A stretch of DNA of 64,000 nucleotides from Singulisphaera sp. GP187 (GTDB lineage Bacteria > Planctomycetota > Planctomycetia > Gemmatales > Gemmataceae), in assembly GCA_945905925.1 (NCBI GenBank), contig CAMDQN010000010.1, forward strand, positions 1 to 64,000. Direction: 5' to 3'. A program made the position numbers and the translations under genes. The first letter of the stretch is position 1. Each line of letters opens with the position of its first letter. This document shows positions 28,777-36,988 of this stretch, one piece after another. Below the pieces are notes generated by a model. The model had not been told where the DNA came from. It made no database searches and saw only the letters and a program-made list of their open reading frames with translations.

Positions 28777-28826
28777 GACGGGCTTCCAGCCTGTCCCATC
28801 AATGACAGGCTGGAAGCCTGTCCTAC
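28773..28826. repeat. Family E palindrome overlapping the actE stop codon
   Basis: GTAGGACGGGCTTCCAGCC... (28773-28795) pairs with 28804-28826 over 23 bases with one mismatch, around an 8-base loop. The first bases of the left arm form the last part of the actE stop codon region (TAG at 28774-28776). Confidence 0.9.
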
Positions 28827-28842
28827 AAAAACACAAAAGCCG

Positions 28843-30120
28843 ATGAGCAGCGTGAGCATTCCCAACGACGGCGATAGTGGCACCCCGCCACTCACATACC
28901 CCGCAGGGCTACCGGATAGCGTCGCGCCGGTTGGCGACGCGCTCGCGGGCGGCGTTCGCGTCCTCATCGCGGTCGTGCTCGGCACAGGACTGCTGCTCCT
29001 CGTCGGGCTGTTCGCGAACCCAAAACAGTTCTACCACTCGTACCTGTTCGGCTACGTGTTCGCGCTCGACATCGCCCTCGGGGCGCTGTTCTGGACGTTG
29101 ATCCACCACGTCGCGGATGCCGGTTGGTCGGTGGGGCTGCGGCGCGTCTTCGAGAACATCAACCGCGCGATCCTGCCGCTCGCGGTGTTGTTCGTGCCAG
29201 TACTGGTCGGCACACTCACGGGGAAACTGCACGCGTGGTACAACTTCGTTCACGCCGAAGCGCCGAACGACGGGCACTTGCAACACCTGTGGCATGTGAA
29301 GCACGTGTACTTCAACACGTGGTTCTTCCTGGCGCGGCTCGCGATCTACTTCGCGGCGTGGATCGGATACTCGGTCGCGATGCGAAACTGGTCCGTGAAG
29401 CAAGACGCGGTGGGCGGAATCGCGCTGACGCGAAAGATGCAATGGTGGGCGCCGTCGGGTGTCGCGTTACTCGGCCTCACAAGCACGTTCTTTGCGTTCG
29501 ATATCCTGATGAGCCTCCAATACTCGTGGTTCAGCACCATCTTCGGCGTGTACTTCTGGGCCGGCGGGATTCGCGGCTCGCTCGCCACGGTGGTGCTGGT
29601 CGTGCTGTCGCTCCGCGCCGCGGGGTTTCTGCGGAACACGATCACGATGGAACACCTCCACGATGTCGCGAAAATCATGTTCGGGTTCACGGTGTTCTGG
29701 GCGTACATCGCGTTCGCGCAATACTTCCTGATCTGGTATGGGAACGTGCCCGAAGAAACGCAGTTCTACCTGCTCCGCCGCAACGGGAGCTGGTACATGC
29801 TGAGCATCCTGTTGCCGATCCTGTACTTCGTGGTGCCGTTTTTCCTGCTGCTCCCGCGAGCGCACAAGCGGTCCCCGTTCTGGCTCGCGCTCATCAGCGC
29901 GTGGATTCTGGTGATGCACGCATATGATCTCTACTGGCAAGTGATGCCGGTGTTGCATCAAGACACGGCTCACTTCCACTGGCTGGACGTGGCCGCACCG
30001 GTGTGCATGTTCTGCGTGGTGCTGCTGTCCGCCGTGTGGGGCTTCATGAACCTGCCGCTGATCCCCATTCGCGACGCGCGCCTGAACGAAGCCATTGGAT
30101 ACGAGAACGAGACGCCTTGA
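28843..30120 (+). CDS. actF: Alternative complex III ActF (second NrfD-like membrane subunit)
   Basis: 425 aa. About ten membrane helices (VRVLIAVVLGTGLLLLVGLF, ALDIALGALFWTLIHHVADA, AWIGYSVAMRNW, HDVAKIMFGFTVFWAYIAFAQ, SILLPILYFVVPFFLLLP). It is an NrfD-like protein shorter than ActC and without its extension, as expected for ActF, the paralogue that may form a second quinone or proton path. The soluble N-terminus is about 35 residues. It sits directly downstream of actE. Confidence 0.88.
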   Translation: MSSVSIPNDGDSGTPPLTYPAGLPDSVAPVGDALAGGVRVLIAVVLGTGLLLLVGLFANPKQFYHSYLFGYVFALDIALGALFWTLIHHVADAGWSVGLRRVFENINRAILPLAVLFVPVLVGTLTGKLHAWYNFVHAEAPNDGHLQHLWHVKHVYFNTWFFLARLAIYFAAWIGYSVAMRNWSVKQDAVGGIALTRKMQWWAPSGVALLGLTSTFFAFDILMSLQYSWFSTIFGVYFWAGGIRGSLATVVLVVLSLRAAGFLRNTITMEHLHDVAKIMFGFTVFWAYIAFAQYFLIWYGNVPEETQFYLLRRNGSWYMLSILLPILYFVVPFFLLLPRAHKRSPFWLALISAWILVMHAYDLYWQVMPVLHQDTAHFHWLDVAAPVCMFCVVLLSAVWGFMNLPLIPIRDARLNEAIGYENETP

Positions 30121-30122
30121 AC

Positions 30123-30160
30123 GGCCGTCGTTTAGCGTTGGTCCCGCAGGGGGCCAAAAG
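30123..30160. repeat. Single arm of the TTTAGC family after actF
   Basis: The sequence CGTTTAGCGTTGGTCCCGCA followed by GGGGGCC is close to the arm at 30804 (CGTTTAGCGTTGACCCCGCA). Short internal pairing (GGTCCC/GGGGGCC) is weak. It begins just after the actF stop. Confidence 0.5.
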
Positions 30161-30193
30161 CAGCGATGACGAGATGCGAGACGCAGGGCCACC

Positions 30194-30571
30194 ATGAGTA
30201 GCAGTCCCAACAACGCTGCGTCCCAAGACGCCCCAACCTTCCCTTTTATTACGGTGGGTCTGGCTGCGGGCGTGCTGTTCGCGTTCCTGTTCCTCATGTG
30301 GTTCGTGACGACGCTGCCGAAGGCGCCGGACACCTTGAATCCGGAAGCGGCGGGCGAACCCAAACCGGACGCTGCGGCGAAGCTCGACGAGGTGAACGGG
30401 CGGAACGAGGCGGCGCTCAACGGGGTCGGCGCGAAGATGTCGCGCGAGAAGGCGCGCGGGGAACTGCTCGGCACGCTCAAAGGGCCGAACGACAGGATGC
30501 CGTTCCCGACTCCCGAGCCACTTCCGCCATCGAAGAAGGACGAGCCGAAGAAAGAGGAGAAGAAGCCGTGA
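30194..30571 (+). CDS. Small single-pass membrane protein in the ActG position
   Basis: 125 aa. A short N-terminus, one membrane helix (FITVGLAAGVLFAFLFLMWFV) and a charged, lysine/proline-rich tail (DEPKKEEKKP). No motif is recognised. It lies where the small ActG subunit is found in some alternative complex III operons and just before ccoS, so it may belong to complex III or to oxidase assembly. Its stop overlaps the ccoS start (GTGA), pointing to coupled translation. The family assignment is open. Confidence 0.6.
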   Translation: MSSSPNNAASQDAPTFPFITVGLAAGVLFAFLFLMWFVTTLPKAPDTLNPEAAGEPKPDAAAKLDEVNGRNEAALNGVGAKMSREKARGELLGTLKGPNDRMPFPTPEPLPPSKKDEPKKEEKKP

Positions 30572-30792
30572 CCCCGCCCGATATCGCCCTCCTCGCGACC
30601 GTTGTCGGGTCGATCGTGCTGTTCGGTGGCGCGGCCGCAATCGCGCTCGGCTGGGCATTCCGCGACGGTCAGTTCGACAACTTCGATCAAGGCTCGAAGT
30701 CGATCTTTGGCCCTGACGAACCCGTCGGCGAAGCGACCGATGCGTTCCCTGGGATAAACGTTGAAGTCGAAGAAGCCACTGCGCCGTGGTGA
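30568..30792 (+). CDS. ccoS: cbb3 oxidase maturation protein CcoS-like
   Basis: 74 aa, GTG start overlapping the previous stop. One helix (IALLATVVGSIVLFGGAAAIALGWAF) is directly followed by RDGQFDNFDQGSKSIFGPDE, which matches the CcoS/FixS hallmark WALRSGQFDDLEG...RIL. CcoS is needed to insert cofactors into cbb3 oxidase and is normally beside ccoI; here it comes before ccoN instead. The extension after the motif is longer than usual. Confidence 0.8.
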   Translation: MTPPDIALLATVVGSIVLFGGAAAIALGWAFRDGQFDNFDQGSKSIFGPDEPVGEATDAFPGINVEVEEATAPW

Positions 30793-30798
30793 ACCTAC

Positions 30799-30832
30799 CG
30801 CCGTTTAGCGTTGACCCCGCAGGGGTCGCGCG
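30799..30832. repeat. Single arm of the TTTAGC family before ccoN
   Basis: CCGTTTAGCGTTGACCCCGC then AGGGGTCGCG. The internal GACCCC and GGGGTC can form a small hairpin. It fills the gap between ccoS and ccoN. Confidence 0.5.
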
Positions 30833-30856
30833 AACTCGCAACGAGATCGACCCGAC

Positions 30857-32335
30857 ATGCCCGTGATGACCGCACCCGAACCAGTCCGGCACGACCGCGT
30901 GAAGTCCGCGGCCGAGCGCGCCGCGATCGACGCGTCGTGCCGCGGACCGGTACTGGTCTTCGCGTCCAGCGCGGTGTTTTGGCTGCTCATGGGGTCGATG
31001 CTAGCGCTGATCGCGTCGTTCAAGTTGCACATCCCGTACTTCCTCACCGGCAGCCCGGAACTCACCTTCGGCCGCGTGCGGATGGCGCACCTCCAGTCAG
31101 TCGGCATCGGCTGGGCGTCGCTCGCGGCGGTCGCCGCTTGTTTGTGGCTCATGTGCAGGCTGTCGCGCGCCGAACTGATGTACCCGAAGATGCTCTACCT
31201 CGCGGGCGCCTTGTGGAATATCGGCGTGTTCCTCGCGGTGTTCGGCATCATCTTCGGCGCCGGGCAGTCGGTGGAATGGCTCGACGCGCCGCCCTACGCG
31301 CCGCCGTTCTTCGTCGCTGCGCTGGGTATTGTGTCGGCGTGGACGGTCGCGGTGTTCCGGCGGCGCCGCGAACCGCACCTATACGTCACGCAGTGGTACA
31401 TTCTCGGTGCGATCTTCTGGTTCCCGTGGCTCTATCTGGTCGCGCAATTCACGATCTTCTGGGCGCCAGTGACCGGCGTGGTGCAGCCGATCGTGAATTG
31501 GTGGTTCGGGCACAACGTGTTAGGCTTGTGGTTCACGCCGGTCGCGCTCGGCAGCGCGTACTATCTGATTCCGAAGATCATCGGCAGGCCGATTCACAGC
31601 TACTACCTGAGCATCATCGGGTTCTGGTCGCTCGCGCTGTTCTACTCGTGGGCGGGAATGCACCACCTGATCGGTGGCCCGATCCCGGCGTGGCTCGCGA
31701 CCGCGAGTACCGTCGGTAGCATGATGATGTTCATTCCCGTGCTCGCGGTGGCAATCAACCACCACATGACGCTGCTCGGGCACTTCCACCGACTACGGTA
31801 CAGCCCGGCACTGCGGTTCACCGTGTTCGGCGCGATCGCGTATACGCTGGTCAGCTTCCAGGGGTCGCTGATGGCGCTGAAGGAAGTGAGCAAGACGGCC
31901 CACTTCACACACTACATCGTCGCGCACGCGCACCTCGGCGCGTATGCGTTCGTCACGATGATCTTCTTCGGCCTCTTTTATTACATGATCCCCAGGCTCA
32001 CCGGGCGCGAGTGGGTCAGTAGTGTGTTGATCCGCATTCACTTCTGGTGCGCCGCGGTGGGCATCACGACGTACTTCGCGGCGCTCTCAATTGGTGGGTG
32101 GTGGCAGGGTCGCATGATGAACAATCCCGATATACCGTTCGCGCGGATCGTGATGTACACGCAGCCGCACCTGTTGACGCGATCGCTCGCGGGGTTGTTG
32201 CTCACGACGGGGCATATCGCGTTTGCGATCTCGTTCGTGATGAACCTGGCTGGGTGGGGCAAGCAGCGCAGCGGCGGCCCGACGCTCTTCGTGGAACCGC
32301 AAGCGACCTACCCCCCCGGCCCCCCTTCCCTTTAG
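30857..32335 (+). CDS. ccoN: cbb3-type cytochrome c oxidase subunit I, CcoN
   Basis: 492 aa, about 12 helices. The catalytic residues align by spacing with known CcoN: H78 (haem b), H219 (CuB; WFGHNVLGL), Y263 (cross-linked tyrosine six residues before), H269-H270 (CuB; GMHHLIGG), H357 (haem b3) and H359 (haem b) in VAHAHLGAY. The 50- and 88-residue spacings equal those in the Pseudomonas stutzeri enzyme as I remember them. It reduces O2 to water. The last residues, TYPPGPPSL, and the stop codon are supplied by a dispersed repeat at 32306-32355, so the original end was probably different. Confidence 0.95.
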   Translation: MPVMTAPEPVRHDRVKSAAERAAIDASCRGPVLVFASSAVFWLLMGSMLALIASFKLHIPYFLTGSPELTFGRVRMAHLQSVGIGWASLAAVAACLWLMCRLSRAELMYPKMLYLAGALWNIGVFLAVFGIIFGAGQSVEWLDAPPYAPPFFVAALGIVSAWTVAVFRRRREPHLYVTQWYILGAIFWFPWLYLVAQFTIFWAPVTGVVQPIVNWWFGHNVLGLWFTPVALGSAYYLIPKIIGRPIHSYYLSIIGFWSLALFYSWAGMHHLIGGPIPAWLATASTVGSMMMFIPVLAVAINHHMTLLGHFHRLRYSPALRFTVFGAIAYTLVSFQGSLMALKEVSKTAHFTHYIVAHAHLGAYAFVTMIFFGLFYYMIPRLTGREWVSSVLIRIHFWCAAVGITTYFAALSIGGWWQGRMMNNPDIPFARIVMYTQPHLLTRSLAGLLLTTGHIAFAISFVMNLAGWGKQRSGGPTLFVEPQATYPPGPPSL

Positions 32336-32355
32336 GGAGGGGCCGGGGGGTAGGT
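32306..32355. repeat. Family A variant palindrome forming the 3' end of ccoN
   Basis: ACCTACCCCCCCGGCCCC (32306-32323) pairs with GGGGCCGGGGGGTAGGT (32339-32355), with CCTTCCCTTTAGGGAGG in the centre. It resembles the GGGAGGGG family but with GGCC in the arm. The TAG within CCCTTTAGGG closes the ccoN frame. Confidence 0.8.
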
Positions 32356-32370
32356 TCTTCGGAGGCAAAG

Positions 32371-33189
32371 ATGGATCGCGGGATGGTGATCTTCCTGGGC
32401 GCGCTGCTCACGTTCTCGTCGAGCTGGCTGGGACTGGTCGTATTCCCGTTCCAGCAACTCGGGAACGAACAGCCGTACACCAAGGAAGAAGGCGACGTGC
32501 CGTACCCGCAACCCCTGCAAGGGCTGGCGCTCGCGGGCATGAGAGTCTATCAACACAACGGCTGCATGTACTGCCACACGCAACAGGTGCGCAGCGTCAA
32601 ATTCGGCGACTGGTGGGACGCGAACGGCGAGTACCGTACCGGGGCCGACATCCGGCGCAGTTACGGTCTGCGGCGCACCGTGTCGCGCGATTACATCTAC
32701 GACAACCCGACCATGCTCGGCACGATGCGCACAGGCCCAGACCTCGCCAACATCGGCGTGCGGAACCCGTCCGAACCGTGGCACCACACGCACCTCTTCA
32801 ACCCGCGATCCGCGAACGCGTGGAGCATCATGCCGTCGTTCGCGTTCTTCTACACCCGCGAAAAGATCGTCGGCAATCGCAGTGACAAAGCGTTGTCACT
32901 AGCGCGAGAGTGGACCGTCGATCCCGGTTACCGGTGGCGCCCCAGCGCGAAGGAATGGAACGCAATCCTCGCGAACCACGGCGACGTGCTGGTCGCGCAG
33001 TGGACCGCGGGCCAACCGGCTTCGATCGACATCAAAACGCCGGAAGGCAAGATGCGGCTGTTGGAGTTCTGGCTCACGACGCCGGAAGAAGAGTATCAAG
33101 TGATTCCGAACGCGGACAGCGAGGCGTTGGTCGCGTATTTGCTGGCGCTGCGAAAGGCCGAGTTCCCGCTGCCGGAGGCGAACGAATGA
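32371..33189 (+). CDS. ccoO: cbb3 oxidase monohaem cytochrome c subunit CcoO
   Basis: 272 aa from the ATG at 32371, with GGAGG at 32361-32365. An N-terminal helix (MVIFLGALLTFSSSWLGLVVF) anchors a cytochrome c domain with CMYCHTQQVR at residue 65 and the CcoO block RTGPDLANIGVRNPSEPWHHTHLFNPR, then SIMPSFAFFY with the axial methionine. It carries electrons to CcoN. One of four AGTGACAA-N4-TTGTCACT palindromes lies at 32881-32900, encoding SDKALSL. The stop overlaps ccoP (ATGA). Confidence 0.93.
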   Translation: MDRGMVIFLGALLTFSSSWLGLVVFPFQQLGNEQPYTKEEGDVPYPQPLQGLALAGMRVYQHNGCMYCHTQQVRSVKFGDWWDANGEYRTGADIRRSYGLRRTVSRDYIYDNPTMLGTMRTGPDLANIGVRNPSEPWHHTHLFNPRSANAWSIMPSFAFFYTREKIVGNRSDKALSLAREWTVDPGYRWRPSAKEWNAILANHGDVLVAQWTAGQPASIDIKTPEGKMRLLEFWLTTPEEEYQVIPNADSEALVAYLLALRKAEFPLPEANE

Positions 33190-34067
33190 GTACGCCGAAC
33201 CCGAACGACGGCCCAATCAACACCGACGCGCCGGTGGTTCCGACCGGCGGCGACTCCGTTCAAGACTTGCACCGTTCGCACATGACACAGATGAACGACC
33301 CGGTGATGCTCACCGCGGACGGCGTGGACGACAACCCCGAGGGTCGCGACGAAGCCGGCGCCGGCGGCTCCGATTCCGTACAGGGCATGCATGGCGTGTT
33401 GATGCGCGAACAGGCCGAGCCGCGTGACGGGTTCGAGCCGGTGCCGTTCTGGGTTGCGATCGTGTGCGGCGCGCTGCTCATGTGGGGCGGGTATTACATC
33501 GGCGCGAACTCCGCCGACTTCCGCGCCGACGTGTACGACGAACCGAACCCGGTGGCGCTGCCGGTCGCTGCGGTCGCACCCGAACCCGACCCGCAAACGG
33601 TCGAGGAACTCAAAGCGATCGGGAGCAAGAAGTACCTCGCGATTTGCGCCGCGTGCCACCTGCCGGAAGGAGTCGGAAAGCCGGCCGAGAACATCCCGCC
33701 GCTCGACGGTTCCAACTGGGTCGCCGGCGATCAGGCGGGCGCGGCGCGATTGTCGCGCATCGTCCTGTACGGTTTGAAAGGGCCGATCGAGGTGAAGTCG
33801 ACGGTGGCACCGCGAACGTCCTGGGGCGCCGCGGCGATGCCCGCGCACTCCGAGCAGTTGAAGGACTACGAGATCGCGGGCGTGCTGACCTACGTTCGCA
33901 ACACGTGGTCGAACAAGGCCGACCCTGACGACAAGAAACCCGCGATCACGGCCGCGATCGTGCGCGCCGCCCGCGCAAAGGACGGGAAGCGAGACTCAGT
34001 CACGACCGCCGAGCTGCTGGACAAGTTCCCGCGCGACTACGCCGATCCTCCCACGCCGAAGAAGTGA
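33186..34067 (+). CDS. ccoP: CcoP-like monohaem membrane cytochrome c
   Basis: 293 aa, ATG overlapping the ccoO stop. A long polar N-terminus (about 90 residues) precedes one helix (FWVAIVCGALLMWGGYYIG). A single cytochrome c domain follows with CAACHLPEGVG at 154 and a methionine ligand candidate in WGAAAMPAHSEQLKD. Canonical CcoP has two haems and a short N-terminus; here only one CxxCH is present, so this is a reduced or different CcoP. The C-terminus is lysine-rich. Position and coupling leave little doubt that it serves the oxidase. Confidence 0.85.
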   Translation: MSTPNPNDGPINTDAPVVPTGGDSVQDLHRSHMTQMNDPVMLTADGVDDNPEGRDEAGAGGSDSVQGMHGVLMREQAEPRDGFEPVPFWVAIVCGALLMWGGYYIGANSADFRADVYDEPNPVALPVAAVAPEPDPQTVEELKAIGSKKYLAICAACHLPEGVGKPAENIPPLDGSNWVAGDQAGAARLSRIVLYGLKGPIEVKSTVAPRTSWGAAAMPAHSEQLKDYEIAGVLTYVRNTWSNKADPDDKKPAITAAIVRAARAKDGKRDSVTTAELLDKFPRDYADPPTPKK

Positions 34068-34222
34068 AGTCGGCGCGCGACAACCAAGTTCCCATTTCGG
34101 CTCGAGGGAAGTCACAATCCCGATGAAGTCGGAGGGCGAAAGGTTCGCACCGCGAACCAAACCATTCGCCCGTTCTCTTCACTTCCAAATCCTGATACCT
34201 GTCTCCTGCCACCTTCACACCA

Positions 34223-36988
34223 ATGCCTACCTGCGCAAACTGTAACGGGCCAATCACCGGAAGCGGGCACGCTGGCCGTGCCGCCGACCGCACCGCACCG
34301 CTGTACTGCTGCTTCGGGTGTCTCCGCATTGGTGAGCAGTCGTGCGCGGAAACTTCGTGTTGTGGGACTTCTCCCGCGAACGCTCGCGGCACGTCGGGCG
34401 GTCTGGGGCTTTGCCTCGGAATCGGTGTGCTGGTCGTCGGGCAGTCGATGATCTTCGGCCTCGCGCTGAACCTCCACGACGATGTACCCCTGCCGGTCCG
34501 TGCCTTCACGCAGTGGGCGATCTTCGCGGGCACGGTGCTAGTCGCACTGCTCCTCGGCGGGCCTCTTGTTCGTACAGCGTGGCGCGAACTCCGCCGCGGC
34601 CGGCTCACCATCGAAGCACTTTTTTTGCTCACGATGACCGGCGCGCTCGGCGCGTCGCTACAAGCACACGTCACCGGTCGCGGGAAGGTCTACTTCGAGG
34701 TCGTGTCGGTTCTGCTCGTCGTTTACACGCTCGGGAAGGTGATCGGCTCGCGTTCAAAGGCCGCGGCGCTGGCGAGTTCGCGCGCCTGGAGCAATCGACT
34801 TTGTGCGTGCCGGCTCGTGGACGAAGCGGGTTTCACGCGGCACACACCGGTCGCGGAAGTGCGAGTTGGTGATGTGGTCGAAGTGCGCCCGGGCGAACTG
34901 ATCGCTGTTGACGGCGTGATTCGCGAAGGCGTCGGGTTCGTATCGGAAGCTATCGTGAGCGGTGAGCCGTTCGCGGTGGTGCGCCGCCCCGGGGATCGTG
35001 TGCTGGCCGGGTCCGCGTCGTTCGACGCGATGTTTCGTATTGTCGCGACCACTTTCGGCACCGAGCGCGAAATCGACCGCTTGCTCGCGACTGTTGAAGA
35101 GGCGAGGGCGAGTGACAAGCCGTTGTCACTGCAGGGCCGTGCCGACCGACTGGGTCGGTGGTTCCTTCCGCTGGTGGTGTTCGTCGCGCTCGGGACGTTC
35201 GCGTTCTGGACGTTCTTCACCGGGTGGGAATCCGGGCTGTTCAACGCGATGTCGGTGCTGCTGGTCGCGTGCCCGTGCGTGATTGGTTTGGCGACTCCCG
35301 TTGTGATCTGGTCCGCGCTCAACCGCCTCGCGGAACGCGGCGTGATCGTGAAGAGCGGTGACGCCATCGAGCGTCTCGCAACGGTCAGTCGCGTGATGTT
35401 CGACAAGACCGGCACGCTGACCGAAGACCGCTTCGCGCTCGTGGACATCGAGACGACTTCAACCGGCACGGAACGCGCAAAGTTGCTCGGCTGGCTTTCG
35501 CTCGTGCAGGCGCGGAGCAACCACCCGGTCGCGAAGCCGTTTGCGGAGTTGCCACGACCGTTCGCGCCGGGCGAAGAGCCGCGTGTGATGTCCCTCGTGG
35601 CTGTGCCCGGTTGTGGCGTGGTCGCGGAGTTGGTGGAAGTGGATGGAAGACGTCACGAGATCAAGATTGGCATCGGCGCAGACCTACCCCCCCAACCCCC
35701 CTCCCTAAAGGGAAGGGGGAGTAAGACAATTCACGTCTCCGTTGACGGCGAACTCGTGGGAGTCGCTTCGCTGGCGGAACGCTTGCGCGATTCCACGCCG
35801 CTAGCAATCGCACACTTCGCGCGACTGGGGCTGTCAGTCGAAGTGCTAACCGGTGACGCGCCAGAACGCGCGGAATCGCTCGGCCTTCCTTCTGCGCGCG
35901 GCGGGATGCTCCCGGACGACAAACGCGCGGCCGTCGAAGGTGGGCGAGTGTTGTTCGTCGGAGACGGCATCAACGATGCCTCGGCGCTTGCGGTGGCGCA
36001 CGTCGGTGTTGCGCTCTCAAGTGGGACCGACCTCGCGGTCAGCGCGGCCCCCGTTACGCTCTACGGCTCCGACCTTCGCGCGCTGCCGTGGGCCATCGAA
36101 CTGAGCCGCGACGCCGTGCATGCCGTGCGAGTGAACCTCGCTCGCGCGGTGATCTACAATCTCGTCGGCATGACGCTCGCCGCGTCGGGCGTGCTTCACC
36201 CAGTCGTTGCGGCGCTGTTGATGGTGGTGTCGAGCCTCACGCTGATATTCTCGTCTACGCGGGTGGGGCGCGAAGAACCTCTCCCCCCAACCCCCTCCCC
36301 TAAGAAGGGAGGGGGAGCAGAACCAAACACAGAGGCGCGAACGCTGTCTTCTGTTTTAAGCCCCTCTCTTCTTAGGGGAGGGGTTGGGGAGGGGTTGCTT
36401 TCCTTCACCCACGCCGTTGCGTTCGCGCTGCAAGGCGGCGTCTTCCTGCTGCTCCTCGCGCCGTTGCGAGACCCTCTCGTGGCCGCGATCACCGTCGGCG
36501 CGTTCGCGCTCGCGGGGGCCGCGATTGCGTTCCTGTGGCACCGCTACGTGTTCCCGCACTGGGCGGACATGTGCTTCGGAATGCTCACGCTCGGCAACCT
36601 CGGAATGCTGCTCGGTTGGTGGGCCGACAACAGCTTCGCGGCTTTGCACGACCACGGTTGCTGCCTATGCGTAGAAGCCATGCGCGGCGGCGTGATGAAG
36701 CCGTGGATGTGGGTCGGCATGGTGGCGTTCGCGAACGTCGCGATGCGATGGCTCGGGCGAGGCTCGGTGACAACCCGTTGTCACTCGGTCGCGATGTGGA
36801 CCGGCGGGAACGTCGGCATGGTGTTGGGAATGCTCGTGGGCGGATGGTGCGCGGCGCAGCTCCAGACCGCGAACATGACTGTTGCGGTTGCGGCCAGCTT
36901 CGCAGGAATGACGTTCGGGATGCTTGTGGGCATGCTCGCGGGAACGGGCTTCTGCGAGCGGGCCTACACGTACTTCTTGACGAAGTAG
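34223..36988 (+). CDS. ccoI: Copper P1B-type ATPase CcoI with two in-frame repeat insertions and an extra C-terminal membrane domain
   Basis: 921 aa. The N-terminus is cysteine-rich (CANCN, LYCCFGCLRIGEQSC, CC) as in FixI/CcoI. P-type ATPase motifs: CPC 350-352 in the membrane, DKTGTLT from D394 (phosphorylated Asp), and GDGINDASAL from 580. It loads copper for the oxidase. Residues about 487-500 (LPPQPPSLKGRG) and 684-725 (PLPPTPSPKKGGG ... SPSLLRGGVGEG) are translated family A repeats. The usual ATPase ends near residue 683; the rest, about 195 residues, is an unusual region of helices rich in Met, Trp, Cys and His (WADMCFGMLTLGNLGML, HDHGCCLCVEAM). Two AGTGACAA-type palindromes also lie inside. 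Confidence 0.92.
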   Translation: MPTCANCNGPITGSGHAGRAADRTAPLYCCFGCLRIGEQSCAETSCCGTSPANARGTSGGLGLCLGIGVLVVGQSMIFGLALNLHDDVPLPVRAFTQWAIFAGTVLVALLLGGPLVRTAWRELRRGRLTIEALFLLTMTGALGASLQAHVTGRGKVYFEVVSVLLVVYTLGKVIGSRSKAAALASSRAWSNRLCACRLVDEAGFTRHTPVAEVRVGDVVEVRPGELIAVDGVIREGVGFVSEAIVSGEPFAVVRRPGDRVLAGSASFDAMFRIVATTFGTEREIDRLLATVEEARASDKPLSLQGRADRLGRWFLPLVVFVALGTFAFWTFFTGWESGLFNAMSVLLVACPCVIGLATPVVIWSALNRLAERGVIVKSGDAIERLATVSRVMFDKTGTLTEDRFALVDIETTSTGTERAKLLGWLSLVQARSNHPVAKPFAELPRPFAPGEEPRVMSLVAVPGCGVVAELVEVDGRRHEIKIGIGADLPPQPPSLKGRGSKTIHVSVDGELVGVASLAERLRDSTPLAIAHFARLGLSVEVLTGDAPERAESLGLPSARGGMLPDDKRAAVEGGRVLFVGDGINDASALAVAHVGVALSSGTDLAVSAAPVTLYGSDLRALPWAIELSRDAVHAVRVNLARAVIYNLVGMTLAASGVLHPVVAALLMVVSSLTLIFSSTRVGREEPLPPTPSPKKGGGAEPNTEARTLSSVLSPSLLRGGVGEGLLSFTHAVAFALQGGVFLLLLAPLRDPLVAAITVGAFALAGAAIAFLWHRYVFPHWADMCFGMLTLGNLGMLLGWWADNSFAALHDHGCCLCVEAMRGGVMKPWMWVGMVAFANVAMRWLGRGSVTTRCHSVAMWTGGNVGMVLGMLVGGWCAAQLQTANMTVAVAASFAGMTFGMLVGMLAGTGFCERAYTYFLTK
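35682..35720. repeat. Family A half-element inside ccoI
   Basis: A single arm: GACCTACCCCCCCAACCCCC followed by CTCCCTAAAGGGAAGGGGGA, itself weakly palindromic around CCCTAAAGGG. It is read in frame as DLPPQPPSLKGRGS, in the nucleotide-binding domain of the ATPase. Confidence 0.85.
36274..36397. repeat. Family A palindromic repeat inside ccoI
   Basis: Left arm 36274-36315 and right arm 36361-36397 are inverted copies, with a 45-base centre. The whole element is open in the ccoI frame, giving PLPPTPSPKKGGG and SPSLLRGGVGEG, the same peptides as in the terminase-like gene (14004). It lies at the joint between the ATPase core and the C-terminal membrane domain. Confidence 0.9.
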
